Source of the DNA: CAWFZT01 sp963820415
Lineage (GTDB): Bacteria > Chloroflexota > Anaerolineae > Anaerolineales > Anaerolineaceae
DNA length: 64,000 nucleotides
Assembly: GCA_963820415.1 (NCBI GenBank)
Contig: CAWFZT010000008.1
Location: 496,001-560,000, forward strand
Reading direction: 5' to 3'
Shown: in pieces, positions 53,123 through 62,280 of the stretch
Position numbering within the stretch: position 1 is the first letter of the stretch
Layout: each line of letters starts with the position of its first letter
Translations under genes and position numbers: made by a program
The notes under the pieces: generated by a model
Database searches by the model: none
Told to the model about the DNA's origin: nothing
What the model saw: the letters and a program-made list of their open reading frames with translations, nothing else

Positions 53123-54706
53123 ATGAAGATAGATAGTTTTGATAAAAAGAAAATAATCCCGTCACTCATCGTATTTTTTTTCTTTTGCACTTATGTAGTA
53201 CTGGGATATTTGGTTTACAAAGATTACGGGGTATCTACAGATGAGCAGAATGACTATCTACGGGGAAAGATTAATTACGAATACTTTATAGGGGGCCCCC
53301 ACGCTGAATTTGCGAACGCATGTTCCCAAATTGAAAATGTTTGCTATTATCCTCCTTTATTCAGCATGCTCTTATATTGGTATGCCCCGAACGGTGATAC
53401 ACAGGCAATTTTCTGGCGCCGGCATCAATTAACCTTCGCTTTTTTTGCGTTTTCAGTCTTTATTTTTTTCTTAATCGGGAAGAAGATCTTCAAGGATTGG
53501 AAGATCGGCCTTTTAGGCTCATTGTTCCTCATTATCAGCCCCAGGATTTTCGCCCATTCTTTTTACAACCCCAAAGATATCCCCTTCCTGAGCGCCTATG
53601 CCATAGCAATTTTCACTCTTTTGTTATTCCTGGAAAAGAAAAATATTTTCACTGCTGTCTTGCACGGCATTGCGATTGGAGTAGTTTGCGATATCCGCAC
53701 GCCAGGGCTAATCATTATTCCAATCACCTGCTTTTTCTATTTCTTGGATTTGTTTTTATCAAGGGCTAAATGGAAGAGTTATCTGAATGGCGGCATCTTC
53801 CTATTTACTTCTGTGGTTATTGCTGCCGGATTGGTATATTGGTTTACCCCTATCTTATACACCCACACAAGTGAAAATTATATCAAGATATTTTCTATTA
53901 TGAAGCAGTACCCGTGGAAAGATTTTCAGTTATATATGGGACAGGATATCGAAAATATAATTCCGTGGCATTACTCTATCGTCTGGTTCTCGATCAGCTC
54001 GCCAGTTTTCTATCTGGTGCTTTTCCTATTGGGCAGTATAACCATCGTCATCCGTACCTTGAAATCCAGGCTGCGAGAACATTTCCAGTCTATGCGCGAT
54101 TTTTACCTCGTCGAAGTCTGCGGAATCCTCCCCATTGTCGTCGTGATCGTGATGAAATCGATCATCTACACCGATAATCGCCAGATGTACTTTGTCTATC
54201 CAGCCCTATTGTTGATCTCATTATATGGCTTCAAGTTTCTCATCGATAAAATCCGACAAAAAACCCAATACTGGCGAATTTGGACAGCCATAATTTTGAT
54301 CATTGGTCTGGCTTACCCGGTCTATTTTATGATTCGCTATCACCCTTACCAATATACTTACTTCAATTTTCTGGCCGGCTCCAAAATGTCAATCATCAAG
54401 CAGCGTTTTGGTTTGGATACCTGGGGGGTAGCGGTCAAGGATGGCCTGAAATATATCGCCCAAACAGACCCTGGTCAGAAAATATATGTGCAAGTCTTGG
54501 GAAGATTCCCAAGGGGTTGGCTCCTGTTACCCGAATCGGATCGTAAGAGAATAATTATCACCAATGACCAACCGACTGATTACATCATAAACACTTATCA
54601 CTACCCTCTGAAAAGTCCTATAGCAGGAGAGGAAATTTATTCTATAAGGGTTGGTGATGCTGATATCTTAACTGCCTATAAAGTCAAAGGTGTTGCGCAG
54701 CCGTGA
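53123..54706 (+). CDS. GT39-like membrane glycosyltransferase, array family 1, copy 3
   Basis: The 527-residue protein is closest to copy 2: KDYGVSTDEQNDYLRGK, RIFAHSFYNPKDIPF, NIIPWHYSIVWFSISSP, DNRQMYFVYPALLLISL and KMSIIKQRFGLDTWGV. The tail keeps QPTDYIINTYHYP. It is separated from copy 2 by the three family 2 genes, suggesting that a family 1/family 2 block was reshuffled. A hairpin terminator follows 10 bp after the stop. Confidence 0.8.
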   Translation: MKIDSFDKKKIIPSLIVFFFFCTYVVLGYLVYKDYGVSTDEQNDYLRGKINYEYFIGGPHAEFANACSQIENVCYYPPLFSMLLYWYAPNGDTQAIFWRRHQLTFAFFAFSVFIFFLIGKKIFKDWKIGLLGSLFLIISPRIFAHSFYNPKDIPFLSAYAIAIFTLLLFLEKKNIFTAVLHGIAIGVVCDIRTPGLIIIPITCFFYFLDLFLSRAKWKSYLNGGIFLFTSVVIAAGLVYWFTPILYTHTSENYIKIFSIMKQYPWKDFQLYMGQDIENIIPWHYSIVWFSISSPVFYLVLFLLGSITIVIRTLKSRLREHFQSMRDFYLVEVCGILPIVVVIVMKSIIYTDNRQMYFVYPALLLISLYGFKFLIDKIRQKTQYWRIWTAIILIIGLAYPVYFMIRYHPYQYTYFNFLAGSKMSIIKQRFGLDTWGVAVKDGLKYIAQTDPGQKIYVQVLGRFPRGWLLLPESDRKRIIITNDQPTDYIINTYHYPLKSPIAGEEIYSIRVGDADILTAYKVKGVAQP

Positions 54707-54716
54707 TGTGAAGAAA

Positions 54717-54760
54717 AGTGAATTTGAGGTTGTCATAACATCCTCAAATTCACTACCTTT
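54717..54760 (+). terminator. Hairpin terminator after family 1 copy 3
   Basis: AGTGAATTTGAGG (54717-54729) and CCTCAAATTCACT (54742-54754) form a perfect 13-bp stem with a 12-nt loop, followed by ACCTTTTCC. The T-run is short and offset, so efficiency is uncertain. Confidence 0.6.
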
Positions 54761-54801
54761 TCCACAGGGCTTAGAAATATCGAATCAAAGGTCATAAACA
54801 C

Positions 54802-56439
54802 ATGTTTTTACGTGCTTTAGGTAAAAGCAAATTTATCCCAGCAGCAATTGTATTGCTTTTCTTCAGCACATATATTTTAGGGGGCTATTTAATCTATAAA
54901 GATTACGGTGTCTCAACAGATGAGCCGGTCGATTACCTTATGGGTCAGATTAATTTCGAACGTTTTAGCGGCGGAACTCTGGTTCAATTTCAAAAAGACT
55001 GCTCGATGATAGATAGCACATACATCTGTTACTATCCCTCCTTTTTTAGCATGCTTTTGTACCGGTTTGCACCCTATGGGGATAAACAGCCTGTAATCTT
55101 GCACGATCCATGGTGGTATGGACCCAGTGGTAACACCCAATCCATCTATTTGCACCGGCATCAATTGACTTTTGCCTTTTTTGCATTTTCTGTTTTTATT
55201 TTTTTTCTCATCGGCAAGAAGATCTTCAAGAATTGGAAGATCGGCCTGTTAGGGGCCTTATTCCTCATTATTAGCCCCAGGATTTTTGCCAATTCCTTCT
55301 ACAACCCCAAAGACATCCCTTTCCTGAGCTTGTATATCATCGCCATTTATACTTTATTATTGTTCCTGGAAAATAAGAATATTTTCACTGCTATTTTGCA
55401 TGGTTTAGCGACTGGTGTATTATGCAGTACCCGTACGCCGGGGATGATCATTATTCCCATCACCTTCTTTTTCTATTTCTTCGATCTGTTTTTGACAAAA
55501 GCTAAATGGAAAAGTCATCTTAGAGCTTGCGCCTTTCTTATTACTACCCTGATTATTGCTGCTGCTTTGGTGTATTGGTTCACTCCTGTTCTGTACAGCG
55601 ACCCAATCGCTAATTTTATAAAAATTTTTAATATAATGAAACAGTTTCCATGGAACGATTACCAGCTCTACATGGGGCATAATATTATGGGTATGGTACC
55701 CTGGCATTATTCCCTGGTCTGGTTCGCCATCAGCTCCCCCGTATTTTATCTTTTATTATTCCTGCTGGGCGCTGCCCTCTCAATCGCCCGAACCGTCAAG
55801 TCCAGGACACGCGAGCAATTCCGCTCTATGCGGGATATTTACCTGGTTGGAGCCTGCGGCGCCCTTCCGATTATTGCCGTTATCCTGATGAAATCCACCC
55901 TGTACAATGGCGACCGGCAAATGTATTTCGTCTACCCGGCCTTGTTGTTGGTCTCCCTTTATGGCTTCAAGTGCTTAATCGATAAAATTCGCCAGAAAAA
56001 TCTGCGCTGGCAGCTATGGACAGCCATTATCCTGGTCGCCGGGCTGGCTTACCCGGTTTATTTTATGGTGCGCTACCACCCTTACGAATATGTCTACTTT
56101 AACTTCCTGGCCGGCCCGCGCATGTCAGACATCAAAGAAAACTACGAGTTAGATGGTTGGGGGCTTTCGGTCAAAGACGGCCTGGAATATATTCTTAAAA
56201 ATGATTCTTCTTCGCGCATCTATGTGTCACTTTTTGACGGCCAGCCACAAGGCTATTATATGCTGCCACTCAGTGATCGAGGCCGGTTAAAAGTGAATTC
56301 TGATGCTGGATTGCCGACCTATATTGTTACCACTTTTCGCTACTACCCTCAACAGATAGTAACTAAGGGAAAGATTTATTATTCTATTAAAGTCGGCGAT
56401 GCAGCAATTTTAACCATTTATAAAATACCCAGAAAATGA
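54802..56439 (+). CDS. GT39-like membrane glycosyltransferase, array family 1, copy 4
   Basis: The 545-residue copy has the D-E-P form (KDYGVSTDEPVDYLMGQ) and an extra piece in the first external loop, HDPWWYGPSGNTQSIYLHRH, absent from copies 1-3 but shared with copy 6. Otherwise it follows the family: RIFANSFYNPKDIPF, VPWHYSLVWFAISSP, NGDRQMYFVYPALLLVSL (NGDR instead of TDNR). Copies 4 and 6 are therefore the closest pair. The 50 bp after its stop duplicate the end of the minus-strand gene at 58939. Confidence 0.8.
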   Translation: MFLRALGKSKFIPAAIVLLFFSTYILGGYLIYKDYGVSTDEPVDYLMGQINFERFSGGTLVQFQKDCSMIDSTYICYYPSFFSMLLYRFAPYGDKQPVILHDPWWYGPSGNTQSIYLHRHQLTFAFFAFSVFIFFLIGKKIFKNWKIGLLGALFLIISPRIFANSFYNPKDIPFLSLYIIAIYTLLLFLENKNIFTAILHGLATGVLCSTRTPGMIIIPITFFFYFFDLFLTKAKWKSHLRACAFLITTLIIAAALVYWFTPVLYSDPIANFIKIFNIMKQFPWNDYQLYMGHNIMGMVPWHYSLVWFAISSPVFYLLLFLLGAALSIARTVKSRTREQFRSMRDIYLVGACGALPIIAVILMKSTLYNGDRQMYFVYPALLLVSLYGFKCLIDKIRQKNLRWQLWTAIILVAGLAYPVYFMVRYHPYEYVYFNFLAGPRMSDIKENYELDGWGLSVKDGLEYILKNDSSSRIYVSLFDGQPQGYYMLPLSDRGRLKVNSDAGLPTYIVTTFRYYPQQIVTKGKIYYSIKVGDAAILTIYKIPRK

Positions 56440-56489
56440 GCTATTGACTGGCCTCAATACCCGACCGTTTTTTTTCTCGAAGAACAAAT
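56438..56489. repeat. Duplicated 3' end of the neighbouring minus-strand membrane gene
   Basis: This stretch (TGAGCTATTGACTGGCCTCA onward to CTCGAAGAACAAAT) matches 58936-58989 with few differences. At 58939 it is the last coding part of the AglD-like gene; here it is an orphan, proving that copies 4 and 6 arose by duplication including flanking DNA. Confidence 0.85.
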
Positions 56490-57302
56490 ATGAAGCAGTA
56501 CCCCTGGGTAGGTTATCAATTGTATATGGTGAAGAATATCGAAAATCATATCCCCTGGCATTATTCCATCGTCTCGTTCTCAATCAGTTCCCCGATTTTC
56601 TACCTGGTCTTATTTATAATCGGGATAGCAACCCTCATTTATAAAACCATAAAAACGAGAATCAGAGCGCATTTTCAATCCATGCGCGACCTCTACCTGG
56701 CGGGAACGTGCGGCATCCTACCTATCATAATCGTCATTCTGGTGAAATCGAATCTTTATGCGGATAACCGCCAGATGTACTTCTGCTACCCGCTGCTCTT
56801 GCTGATTTCTTTGTATGGATGTAAGGTTTTGTTGGAAAAGATCAAAGAGAAAACCATCCGCTGGCAGATATGGGCGGGGGCGCTTCTTGTGTTAGGGCTA
56901 GCCTATCCGGTGTATTTTATGGTACGCTACCACCCTTACCAATACGATTACTTCAACTTCTTGGCCGGGACCAAAATGTCCGATATCAAGAAGCGTTATA
57001 CACTGGATTTTTGGGGGTTGTCCTTGAAACAAGGTCTGGAATTCATTGTTAAAACCGATGCGGATCAGCGTATCCTTGTTCAGGTGTATGATGGGTCACC
57101 CTATGCTTACAATATATTACCCAAATCCGATTGCGATCGTTTGGTGTTTACCAATGTTTAACCAGAATACGTTATTCGTAATTACTACAATAACCCATTT
57201 GACCCATATGGTCCGGGGAAAAAAGTATATTCAGTAAAAATGGGAGACACTGACATTGTGACTGTATTCAAAGTGGATCCTACCCCTAATCATTTGCCGT
57301 AA
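56490..57302 (+). pseudogene. Array family 1, copy 5: fragment without N-terminal half and with a premature stop
   Basis: The frame starts in mid-gene with MKQYPWVGYQLYMVKNIENH, matching about residue 275 of the full copies, so the catalytic first loop is missing. It continues through DNRQMYFCYPLLLLISL and RYHPYQYDYFNFLAG to TAA at 57159-57161. Relatives have a Gln codon there (TNDQPTDYI against TNV-stop-PEYVI), and the frame stays open after it to a TAA at 57300-57302 with KVYSVKMGDTDIVTVFK. So it is a 5'-truncated gene that later gained a CAA to TAA change. Confidence 0.85.
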
Positions 57303-57317
57303 CTGGATAGCAGTGTC

Positions 57318-58937
57318 ATGAAAAAGAAACTGATACCTGTCATTACCATATTTTTATTCTTCAGTCTCTATATTTTTCTGGGATATTCAATTTATCGAGA
57401 TTACGGGGTTTCTACAGATGAGCCAGTTGATTATCTCAGGGGGCAGGTAGATTTCAAACGCTTCAGCGGCGGGACTCTTGAACAATTTCAAAAAGACTGC
57501 TCGATGATAAACAGCACCTATGCCTGTTATTATCCGGCGTTTTTTAGCATGGTTCTATACCGGTTTGCACCTTATGGGGGTAAAGATCCTGTCGTGTTAT
57601 TCAATCACTGGTGGTATGGACCCAGCGGAGACACCCAATCGATTTACTTGCATCGCCATCAATTGACCTTTGCTTTTTTTGCATTTTCCGTCTTTATCTT
57701 TTTCCTGATCGGAAGGATGATCTTCAAGGATTGGAAAATCGGCCTTTTAGGCTCGCTGTTCCTCATTATCAGCCCCAGGATTTTCGCACAATCCTTCTAT
57801 AATCCCAAAGATATCCCCTTCCTGAGCTTGTATATCATCGCCATCTATACTTTATTATTGTTACTGGAAAAGAAAAATATTTTCACAGCTATTTTGCATG
57901 GCATAGCGACTGGTTTATTATGCAGTACGCGCACACCGGGGTTGATCCTTATTCCGGTTACCGTCTTTTTCTATTTATTCGATCTGTTTTTAGCAAAAGC
58001 TAATTGGAAGGATTATTTTAGAGCTTGCGCCTTCTTTTTTACTATCTTGATTATTGCTGCCACAACAGTGTACTGGTTCACTCCTATTCTGTACACTGAT
58101 CCAATCGCTAATTTTATAAAAATTTTCAATATAATGAAGCAGTATCCATGGAACAATTACCAGCTTTACATGGGACAAAATATCAAGGGAACTGTTCCCT
58201 GGCATTATCCCCTGGTCTGGTTCGCCATCAGCTTCCCCGTCTTTTATCTATTGCTATTCTTGGGGGGCGCAGTTATTTTGATCGCCAGATCGATAAAGTC
58301 CAGGACACGTGAGCATTTCCGCGCCTTGCGAGATTTATACCTGGTTGGGGCCTGCGGCGTCCTTCCAATTGTTACCGTCATCCTGATGAAATCCACCCTT
58401 TACAATGGCAGCCGGCAATTGTATTTTGTCTATCCAGCCTTGTTGTTGGTCTCTTTATATGGGTTCAAGGTCTTGATCGATAAAATTCGCCAGAAAACTC
58501 TACGCTGGCAGCTATGGACGATCATTATCCTTATCGCCGGGTTGGTATACCCGGTTTATTTTATGATACGCTACCACCCTTATGAATTTGTCTACTTTAA
58601 CTTCCTGGCTGGCCCAAGTATGTCCGCCGTCAAAGAAAACTACGAATTAGATGGCTGGGGGCTTTCGGTCAGAGATGGCCTGGAGTTCATCCTCCAAACC
58701 GACGGTTCCAACCGCATTTATGTCACCCTTTCTGACGGCCAGCGGCAAGGCTATTATATCCTACCGCTCAGCGATCGAGGCCGGTTAAGAATTAATTCTA
58801 ATGCTGGATCGCTGAACTATATTATTACCACTTATCGATACGCTCCGAAAAATTTAATAACCGGGGCAAATATATATTATTCCATCAAAGTCGGCGATGC
58901 AGCGATTTTAACCATTTATAAAATACCCAAAAAATGA
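57318..58937 (+). CDS. GT39-like membrane glycosyltransferase, array family 1, copy 6
   Basis: The 539-residue protein is the near twin of copy 4: RDYGVSTDEPVDYLRGQ, the extra loop NHWWYGPSGDTQSIYLHRHQ, RIFAQSFYNPKDIPF, NGSRQLYFVYPALLLVSL and the tail GDAAILTIYKIPKK. Length and motif order are complete, so it is probably functional. Its stop lies 2 bp before the end of the convergent AglD-like gene; the sequence of this junction is the one found duplicated after copy 4. Confidence 0.8.
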   Translation: MKKKLIPVITIFLFFSLYIFLGYSIYRDYGVSTDEPVDYLRGQVDFKRFSGGTLEQFQKDCSMINSTYACYYPAFFSMVLYRFAPYGGKDPVVLFNHWWYGPSGDTQSIYLHRHQLTFAFFAFSVFIFFLIGRMIFKDWKIGLLGSLFLIISPRIFAQSFYNPKDIPFLSLYIIAIYTLLLLLEKKNIFTAILHGIATGLLCSTRTPGLILIPVTVFFYLFDLFLAKANWKDYFRACAFFFTILIIAATTVYWFTPILYTDPIANFIKIFNIMKQYPWNNYQLYMGQNIKGTVPWHYPLVWFAISFPVFYLLLFLGGAVILIARSIKSRTREHFRALRDLYLVGACGVLPIVTVILMKSTLYNGSRQLYFVYPALLLVSLYGFKVLIDKIRQKTLRWQLWTIIILIAGLVYPVYFMIRYHPYEFVYFNFLAGPSMSAVKENYELDGWGLSVRDGLEFILQTDGSNRIYVTLSDGQRQGYYILPLSDRGRLRINSNAGSLNYIITTYRYAPKNLITGANIYYSIKVGDAAILTIYKIPKK

Positions 58938-58938
58938 G

Positions 58939-59898
58939 CTATTGACTGGCCTCACTGCCCGGCCGGTTTTTTTTCTCGAAGAACAAATAGGTAAAACCAA
59001 TTCCGTTGAGCAGCAGCTCCGCCGCGGTTCCCAACAATCTAGCTACCAGGCTTAGATAAATTATTTCCTGCGAAGGAAGCTGATTCTGGAACCCGAGCAG
59101 CAAGATCATTTCACGCGTGCCGATACCGCTTGGAGCGAATACATTGACAGTTCCGAGCATCCAGGCAAAAGAGCTGACTCCCAGGATGTAAGCAAAATTG
59201 GTATATTGCGAGGAAATGCTCTTCAAAATGAATAAATAGGCCAGGCCCTGAAAGATAAAAATTATAGAATAAAGGAAAAACCAGGCTGCCAGTTGGCGAA
59301 AATTGGCCTGGAGATTTATCCTAAAGCGTTTGAGCGCTGGCAAAATTAATTTAACAACCACTGCCAGGGCCCCGATCAACAACAGAATAATTACAGCCAC
59401 TAACCCCGCCTGGATTTGTATTTTAAAGAATTGTGGAAATCCAAACAAAGACACCAGGCCGGCGCCCACAACTGAGGCAAGGATTTCCACCACGTAACAC
59501 CAGGAAGCCGTGCCTGGGTTAGCGCCTAACTGCGTTGCAAAATAGACCCGGCTGCCGGCAGCAAAGATGGGCGTGGGCAGGTACCTGGCCAGGGATGACT
59601 GGAACCAGAACCAGAAACCTGAGCCCCTGGCCCTTTCCACTCCATTCCAACGCAGCAAAGTTAACCAGTTTACTGCTTGCAAACTAAAAAAGGGGACTTC
59701 ACACAACAGCGCCAGTCCCAGCCAACCCCAATGGATCGACCAGGTCTGGCTACTCAACTGAGACCAGTTCTGAATAATGTATTTAGCAATATAGGCCAGC
59801 GTCAAACAGGTCACCAGCCAGGTGACCAATTTTTTATATCGCTGCCAGAGTTGCTTGAGGCTGGAGAACCGGCCGGTTATCGATAAATCAACTTTCAT
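58939..59898 (-). CDS. AglD/LPG-synthase-like (UPF0104) membrane protein
   Basis: The 319-residue protein has eight or so membrane helices and the family signature near the end, NVFAPSGIGTREMILLLGF, with SLVARLLGTAAELLL after it. This fold occurs in lysylphosphatidylglycerol synthase transmembrane domains and in AglD-type proteins associated with lipid-linked sugars. There is no tRNA-dependent catalytic domain. The gene overlaps the upstream Dpm1-like GT2 by 11 bp, which fits a joint role in making or flipping polyprenyl-phosphate sugars for the array enzymes. Confidence 0.8.
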   Translation of the reverse strand: MKVDLSITGRFSSLKQLWQRYKKLVTWLVTCLTLAYIAKYIIQNWSQLSSQTWSIHWGWLGLALLCEVPFFSLQAVNWLTLLRWNGVERARGSGFWFWFQSSLARYLPTPIFAAGSRVYFATQLGANPGTASWCYVVEILASVVGAGLVSLFGFPQFFKIQIQAGLVAVIILLLIGALAVVVKLILPALKRFRINLQANFRQLAAWFFLYSIIFIFQGLAYLFILKSISSQYTNFAYILGVSSFAWMLGTVNVFAPSGIGTREMILLLGFQNQLPSQEIIYLSLVARLLGTAAELLLNGIGFTYLFFEKKNRPGSEASQ

Positions 59899-60859
59899 TG
59901 AGATCCTGGTGAGACACGACTTGCCGGATTTGGCTTAAAACATCCGTGCGCGTAGAAAGCATCGAGTTCAACATCTCTGCCAGGAGTCCATTCAGGATGG
60001 TCTGAACCCCAACGATGATAAGCAGTGTTCCCAATGTCAGCAGGGGTCTGTCGCCGATGGTTTGGCCTCCAAACCACAATCCGACCAGGTAAAGGTCGAT
60101 GATGACGCCTACCGAAAAAAACAACAACCCAATCCCACCGATCAGGTGCAGTGGGCGTGTCTTGAAGTTAGTTAGAAACAAAATCGTGATCAGGTCCAGG
60201 AAACCGCGCGCGTACCGTTCAAGTCCATATTTAGATTTCCCAAATTTGCGTGGGTGATGTTCGATGGCAATCTCGGTGATCTTAAATCCCTGCTTGAATA
60301 AAATCGCCGGGATATACCGGTGCAAATCTCCATACAGGTTCAAGCCTCTTAATGCATACCTTTTATAGGCCTTGAATCCGCAGTTATAATCATGCAGATC
60401 TAAACCTACCATCATGGAAGTGACTTTGTTAAACAGGCGCGACGGTAATGTTTTTTCTAGCGGATCTTTTCTCTTCTTTTTCCACCCCACCACCACATCA
60501 TAGCCTTTTTCAAGTTGCTCGAGAAAACGCGGGATTTCAACCGGATCATCTTGAAGATCGGCATCCATAGAAATAACAATATCGCCTTTAGCCGTTTGAA
60601 AACCTGCCTGTAATGCCAATGCTTTACCGCTATTGGTAAGCATTTCAATCATTTTTACTCTCGGACATTCCCGAATAATCTCCCGGCAGATCTGATTGGT
60701 ATTGTCTGTGCTGCCATCATTGATCACCAGGATTTCATATTCTTTACCGGTTTTAGACAACACGTCGTTCACCTGGGGTAGCAGATCAGGTAGACTCTCG
60801 CACTCGTTGTAGGCCGGAATAACAATCGAAACTTCAGGAACTGATCCCAGATCGCTCAT
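59888..60859 (-). CDS. Dpm1-like GT2 glycosyltransferase (polyprenyl-phosphate sugar synthase)
   Basis: The protein has 323 residues from ATG 60859 (a GTG at 60868 is possible). N-terminal GT2 domain: VSIVIPAYNECESLPDLL, ILVINDGSTDNT, the metal motif ISMDADLQDDP (D-x-D-x-x-D-D), then DYNCGFKAYKRYAL and HHPRKFGKSKYGL. Two C-terminal membrane helices follow, as in Dpm1/GtrB-type enzymes that move a sugar from a nucleotide to undecaprenyl phosphate. With the AglD-like partner and the GT-C array this gives a donor-and-transfer set. Confidence 0.88.
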   Translation of the reverse strand: MSDLGSVPEVSIVIPAYNECESLPDLLPQVNDVLSKTGKEYEILVINDGSTDNTNQICREIIRECPRVKMIEMLTNSGKALALQAGFQTAKGDIVISMDADLQDDPVEIPRFLEQLEKGYDVVVGWKKKRKDPLEKTLPSRLFNKVTSMMVGLDLHDYNCGFKAYKRYALRGLNLYGDLHRYIPAILFKQGFKITEIAIEHHPRKFGKSKYGLERYARGFLDLITILFLTNFKTRPLHLIGGIGLLFFSVGVIIDLYLVGLWFGGQTIGDRPLLTLGTLLIIVGVQTILNGLLAEMLNSMLSTRTDVLSQIRQVVSHQDLNES

Positions 60860-60899
60860 CTTATTCACCAGAAAAAAAGTAGTCGGAAGAAAATAGCTT

Positions 60900-60941
60900 A
60901 TTGGGATTTACCGTGGAAGGAGTCCATCACAAGGATTCCCA
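60900..60941. repeat. Palindrome repeat, copy E (outer arms only)
   Basis: ATTGGGATTTACCGTGGA and CACAAGGATTCCCAA face each other with no central hairpin. It lies just upstream of the GT2 gene. Confidence 0.6.
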
Positions 60942-60982
60942 AACAGCCAGGGAATGATTTATTATAACATGCCAGGCAATGA

Positions 60983-61033
60983 AAACCTCCCACCCGCAGT
61001 TTGGGCCCGATTTAGCCCGCATGGGTGGGAGGT
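60983..61033 (-). terminator. Terminator after the PspC gene
   Basis: ACCTCCCACCC (60985-60995) and GGGTGGGAGGT (61023-61033) form an 11-bp stem; inside, GGGC and GCCC can pair again. Read on the minus strand it is followed by TTTTC, so it would end the LiaF/PspC-type operon. Confidence 0.65.
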
Positions 61034-61082
61034 ATTATGCAAAGCTGGCGCTTACAAATTCAGGCTGGACAAACAGCAGCTT

Positions 61083-61541
61083 TCAATCTTTCTTGACTGC
61101 TCGAAAGACCAGCGCCGCCCCGGCCAGGATCAACAGGGCCGGCCAAAAAATGTCCGTCCTCAGCCAGCTCAGCCAGGGTATGTTTAGATTTTGCACTAAG
61201 AAGATTGCCCCAACGATCACCAGGCCAATCCCAAGGAGTTTAGCCGCGTTGGGATTCGAGTGGTGTACCGCCTGGCGGAAGTCGGCCCCCATTTCACGCG
61301 CCCTCTCGCCGAAATCAGAGGGATCGAACGGCCGCCCACTCTCCTCTACCGCTTCATCGCTGGCAGGAAATATCAGCCACAAGACCAGGTACAGCAGCAC
61401 CCCGAACCCGCCGGTAAGCGTAAACAAGACAAAAAACAACCGCACCAGGTTTGAATCGATGCCCAGGTACTTTCCCAACCCGCCGCACACCCCGCCCAGC
61501 ATGCGGTCCGCCCGGCTGCGGGACATTCGACTTGTGTTCAT
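61083..61541 (-). CDS. PspC-domain membrane protein
   Basis: The 152-residue protein begins with a PspC domain: RSRADRMLGGVCGGLGKYLG, then VRLFFVLFTLTGGFGVLLYLVLW (membrane) and IFPASDE. A cytoplasmic linker of about 45 residues is followed by two more helices (LLGIGLVIVGAIFLVQ and FWPALLILAGAALVF) like those of LiaF-type proteins. PspC proteins sense or counter membrane stress. AAGGAGG precedes the ATG. It is the last gene of a four-gene minus-strand operon with a terminator behind it. Confidence 0.88.
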   Translation of the reverse strand: MNTSRMSRSRADRMLGGVCGGLGKYLGIDSNLVRLFFVLFTLTGGFGVLLYLVLWLIFPASDEAVEESGRPFDPSDFGERAREMGADFRQAVHHSNPNAAKLLGIGLVIVGAIFLVQNLNIPWLSWLRTDIFWPALLILAGAALVFRAVKKD

Positions 61542-61607
61542 TGGTAATCCTCCTTCTTTTTCTGAAGAAGCCGGGTTTATCTATAAAACCCGACTTCTGA
61601 CCTTAAG

Positions 61608-62261
61608 CTATTGACTTTTCCTGATCATGTTCCTGGTGAGGAAAAAGACTCCCAATAGGATCAGAACGACCGGCCAGACAAAATTGGCAAATCCTGCCGT
61701 GGAAAATGAAGCCAACACGCCCAGCGCCAGCAAAACAGCCGCCGGGATCCATGGCCAGGTCATCCTTCGCCCGCCGGTGGGCAGAATGCCCAGCAGGGCG
61801 AACGTGACCGCCAATCCCAGGAATAAATAACCTCCCGAATCGATACTGTGCACGTGCACGGCGTCGACCCCAGCAACCACTGCCAGGCTTACCATCACGC
61901 CGCCCGGGATGATTGCCCACCAGTTCTGCGGCGCCACCAGATAGACCAGCCAGAAGCTCAGGCCGATGCCCCCCAGCACCAGCGACCCGCCATAAGGAGC
62001 AAAGCCCGGTGCCAGCTCATTCAGGCCAATCAAGGCGCCGATGCTCACCAGGGTTACCCCCGGGATGGCCGCCCACCAGTTGGCGCGGGTTTGAAAAAGC
62101 ACAACCAGGAAGGCCAGGCCAGCCAACACGAACAGGGCCGCCATGAAAACCGGCCAGAAACCACTATTGAAATTTACCATTCGCAGGGTCTGCAAAAGCG
62201 CCGCCACCCCAATGATCAGCAAAAACACCCCCAGAACCACCCGCCAAAAAATTGGTCTCAT
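61608..62261 (-). CDS. Membrane protein of the LiaF/PspC-type operon
   Basis: The 217-residue protein is almost entirely hydrophobic, with about eight short helices often ending in Trp (RANWWAAIPGVTLVSIGALI, PQNWWAIIPGGVMVSLAVV), arranged as repeated two-helix units. No named family is recognised; such proteins accompany LiaF-like genes. I chose ATG 62261, with AAAGG upstream; a GTG at 62270 is possible. A palindrome repeat (copy F) lies in the 124-bp gap before it, so it may be less tightly coupled to the operon's first genes. Confidence 0.65.
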   Translation of the reverse strand: MRPIFWRVVLGVFLLIIGVAALLQTLRMVNFNSGFWPVFMAALFVLAGLAFLVVLFQTRANWWAAIPGVTLVSIGALIGLNELAPGFAPYGGSLVLGGIGLSFWLVYLVAPQNWWAIIPGGVMVSLAVVAGVDAVHVHSIDSGGYLFLGLAVTFALLGILPTGGRRMTWPWIPAAVLLALGVLASFSTAGFANFVWPVVLILLGVFFLTRNMIRKSQ

Positions 62262-62280
62262 CCCAAACACCTTTCCGGGT

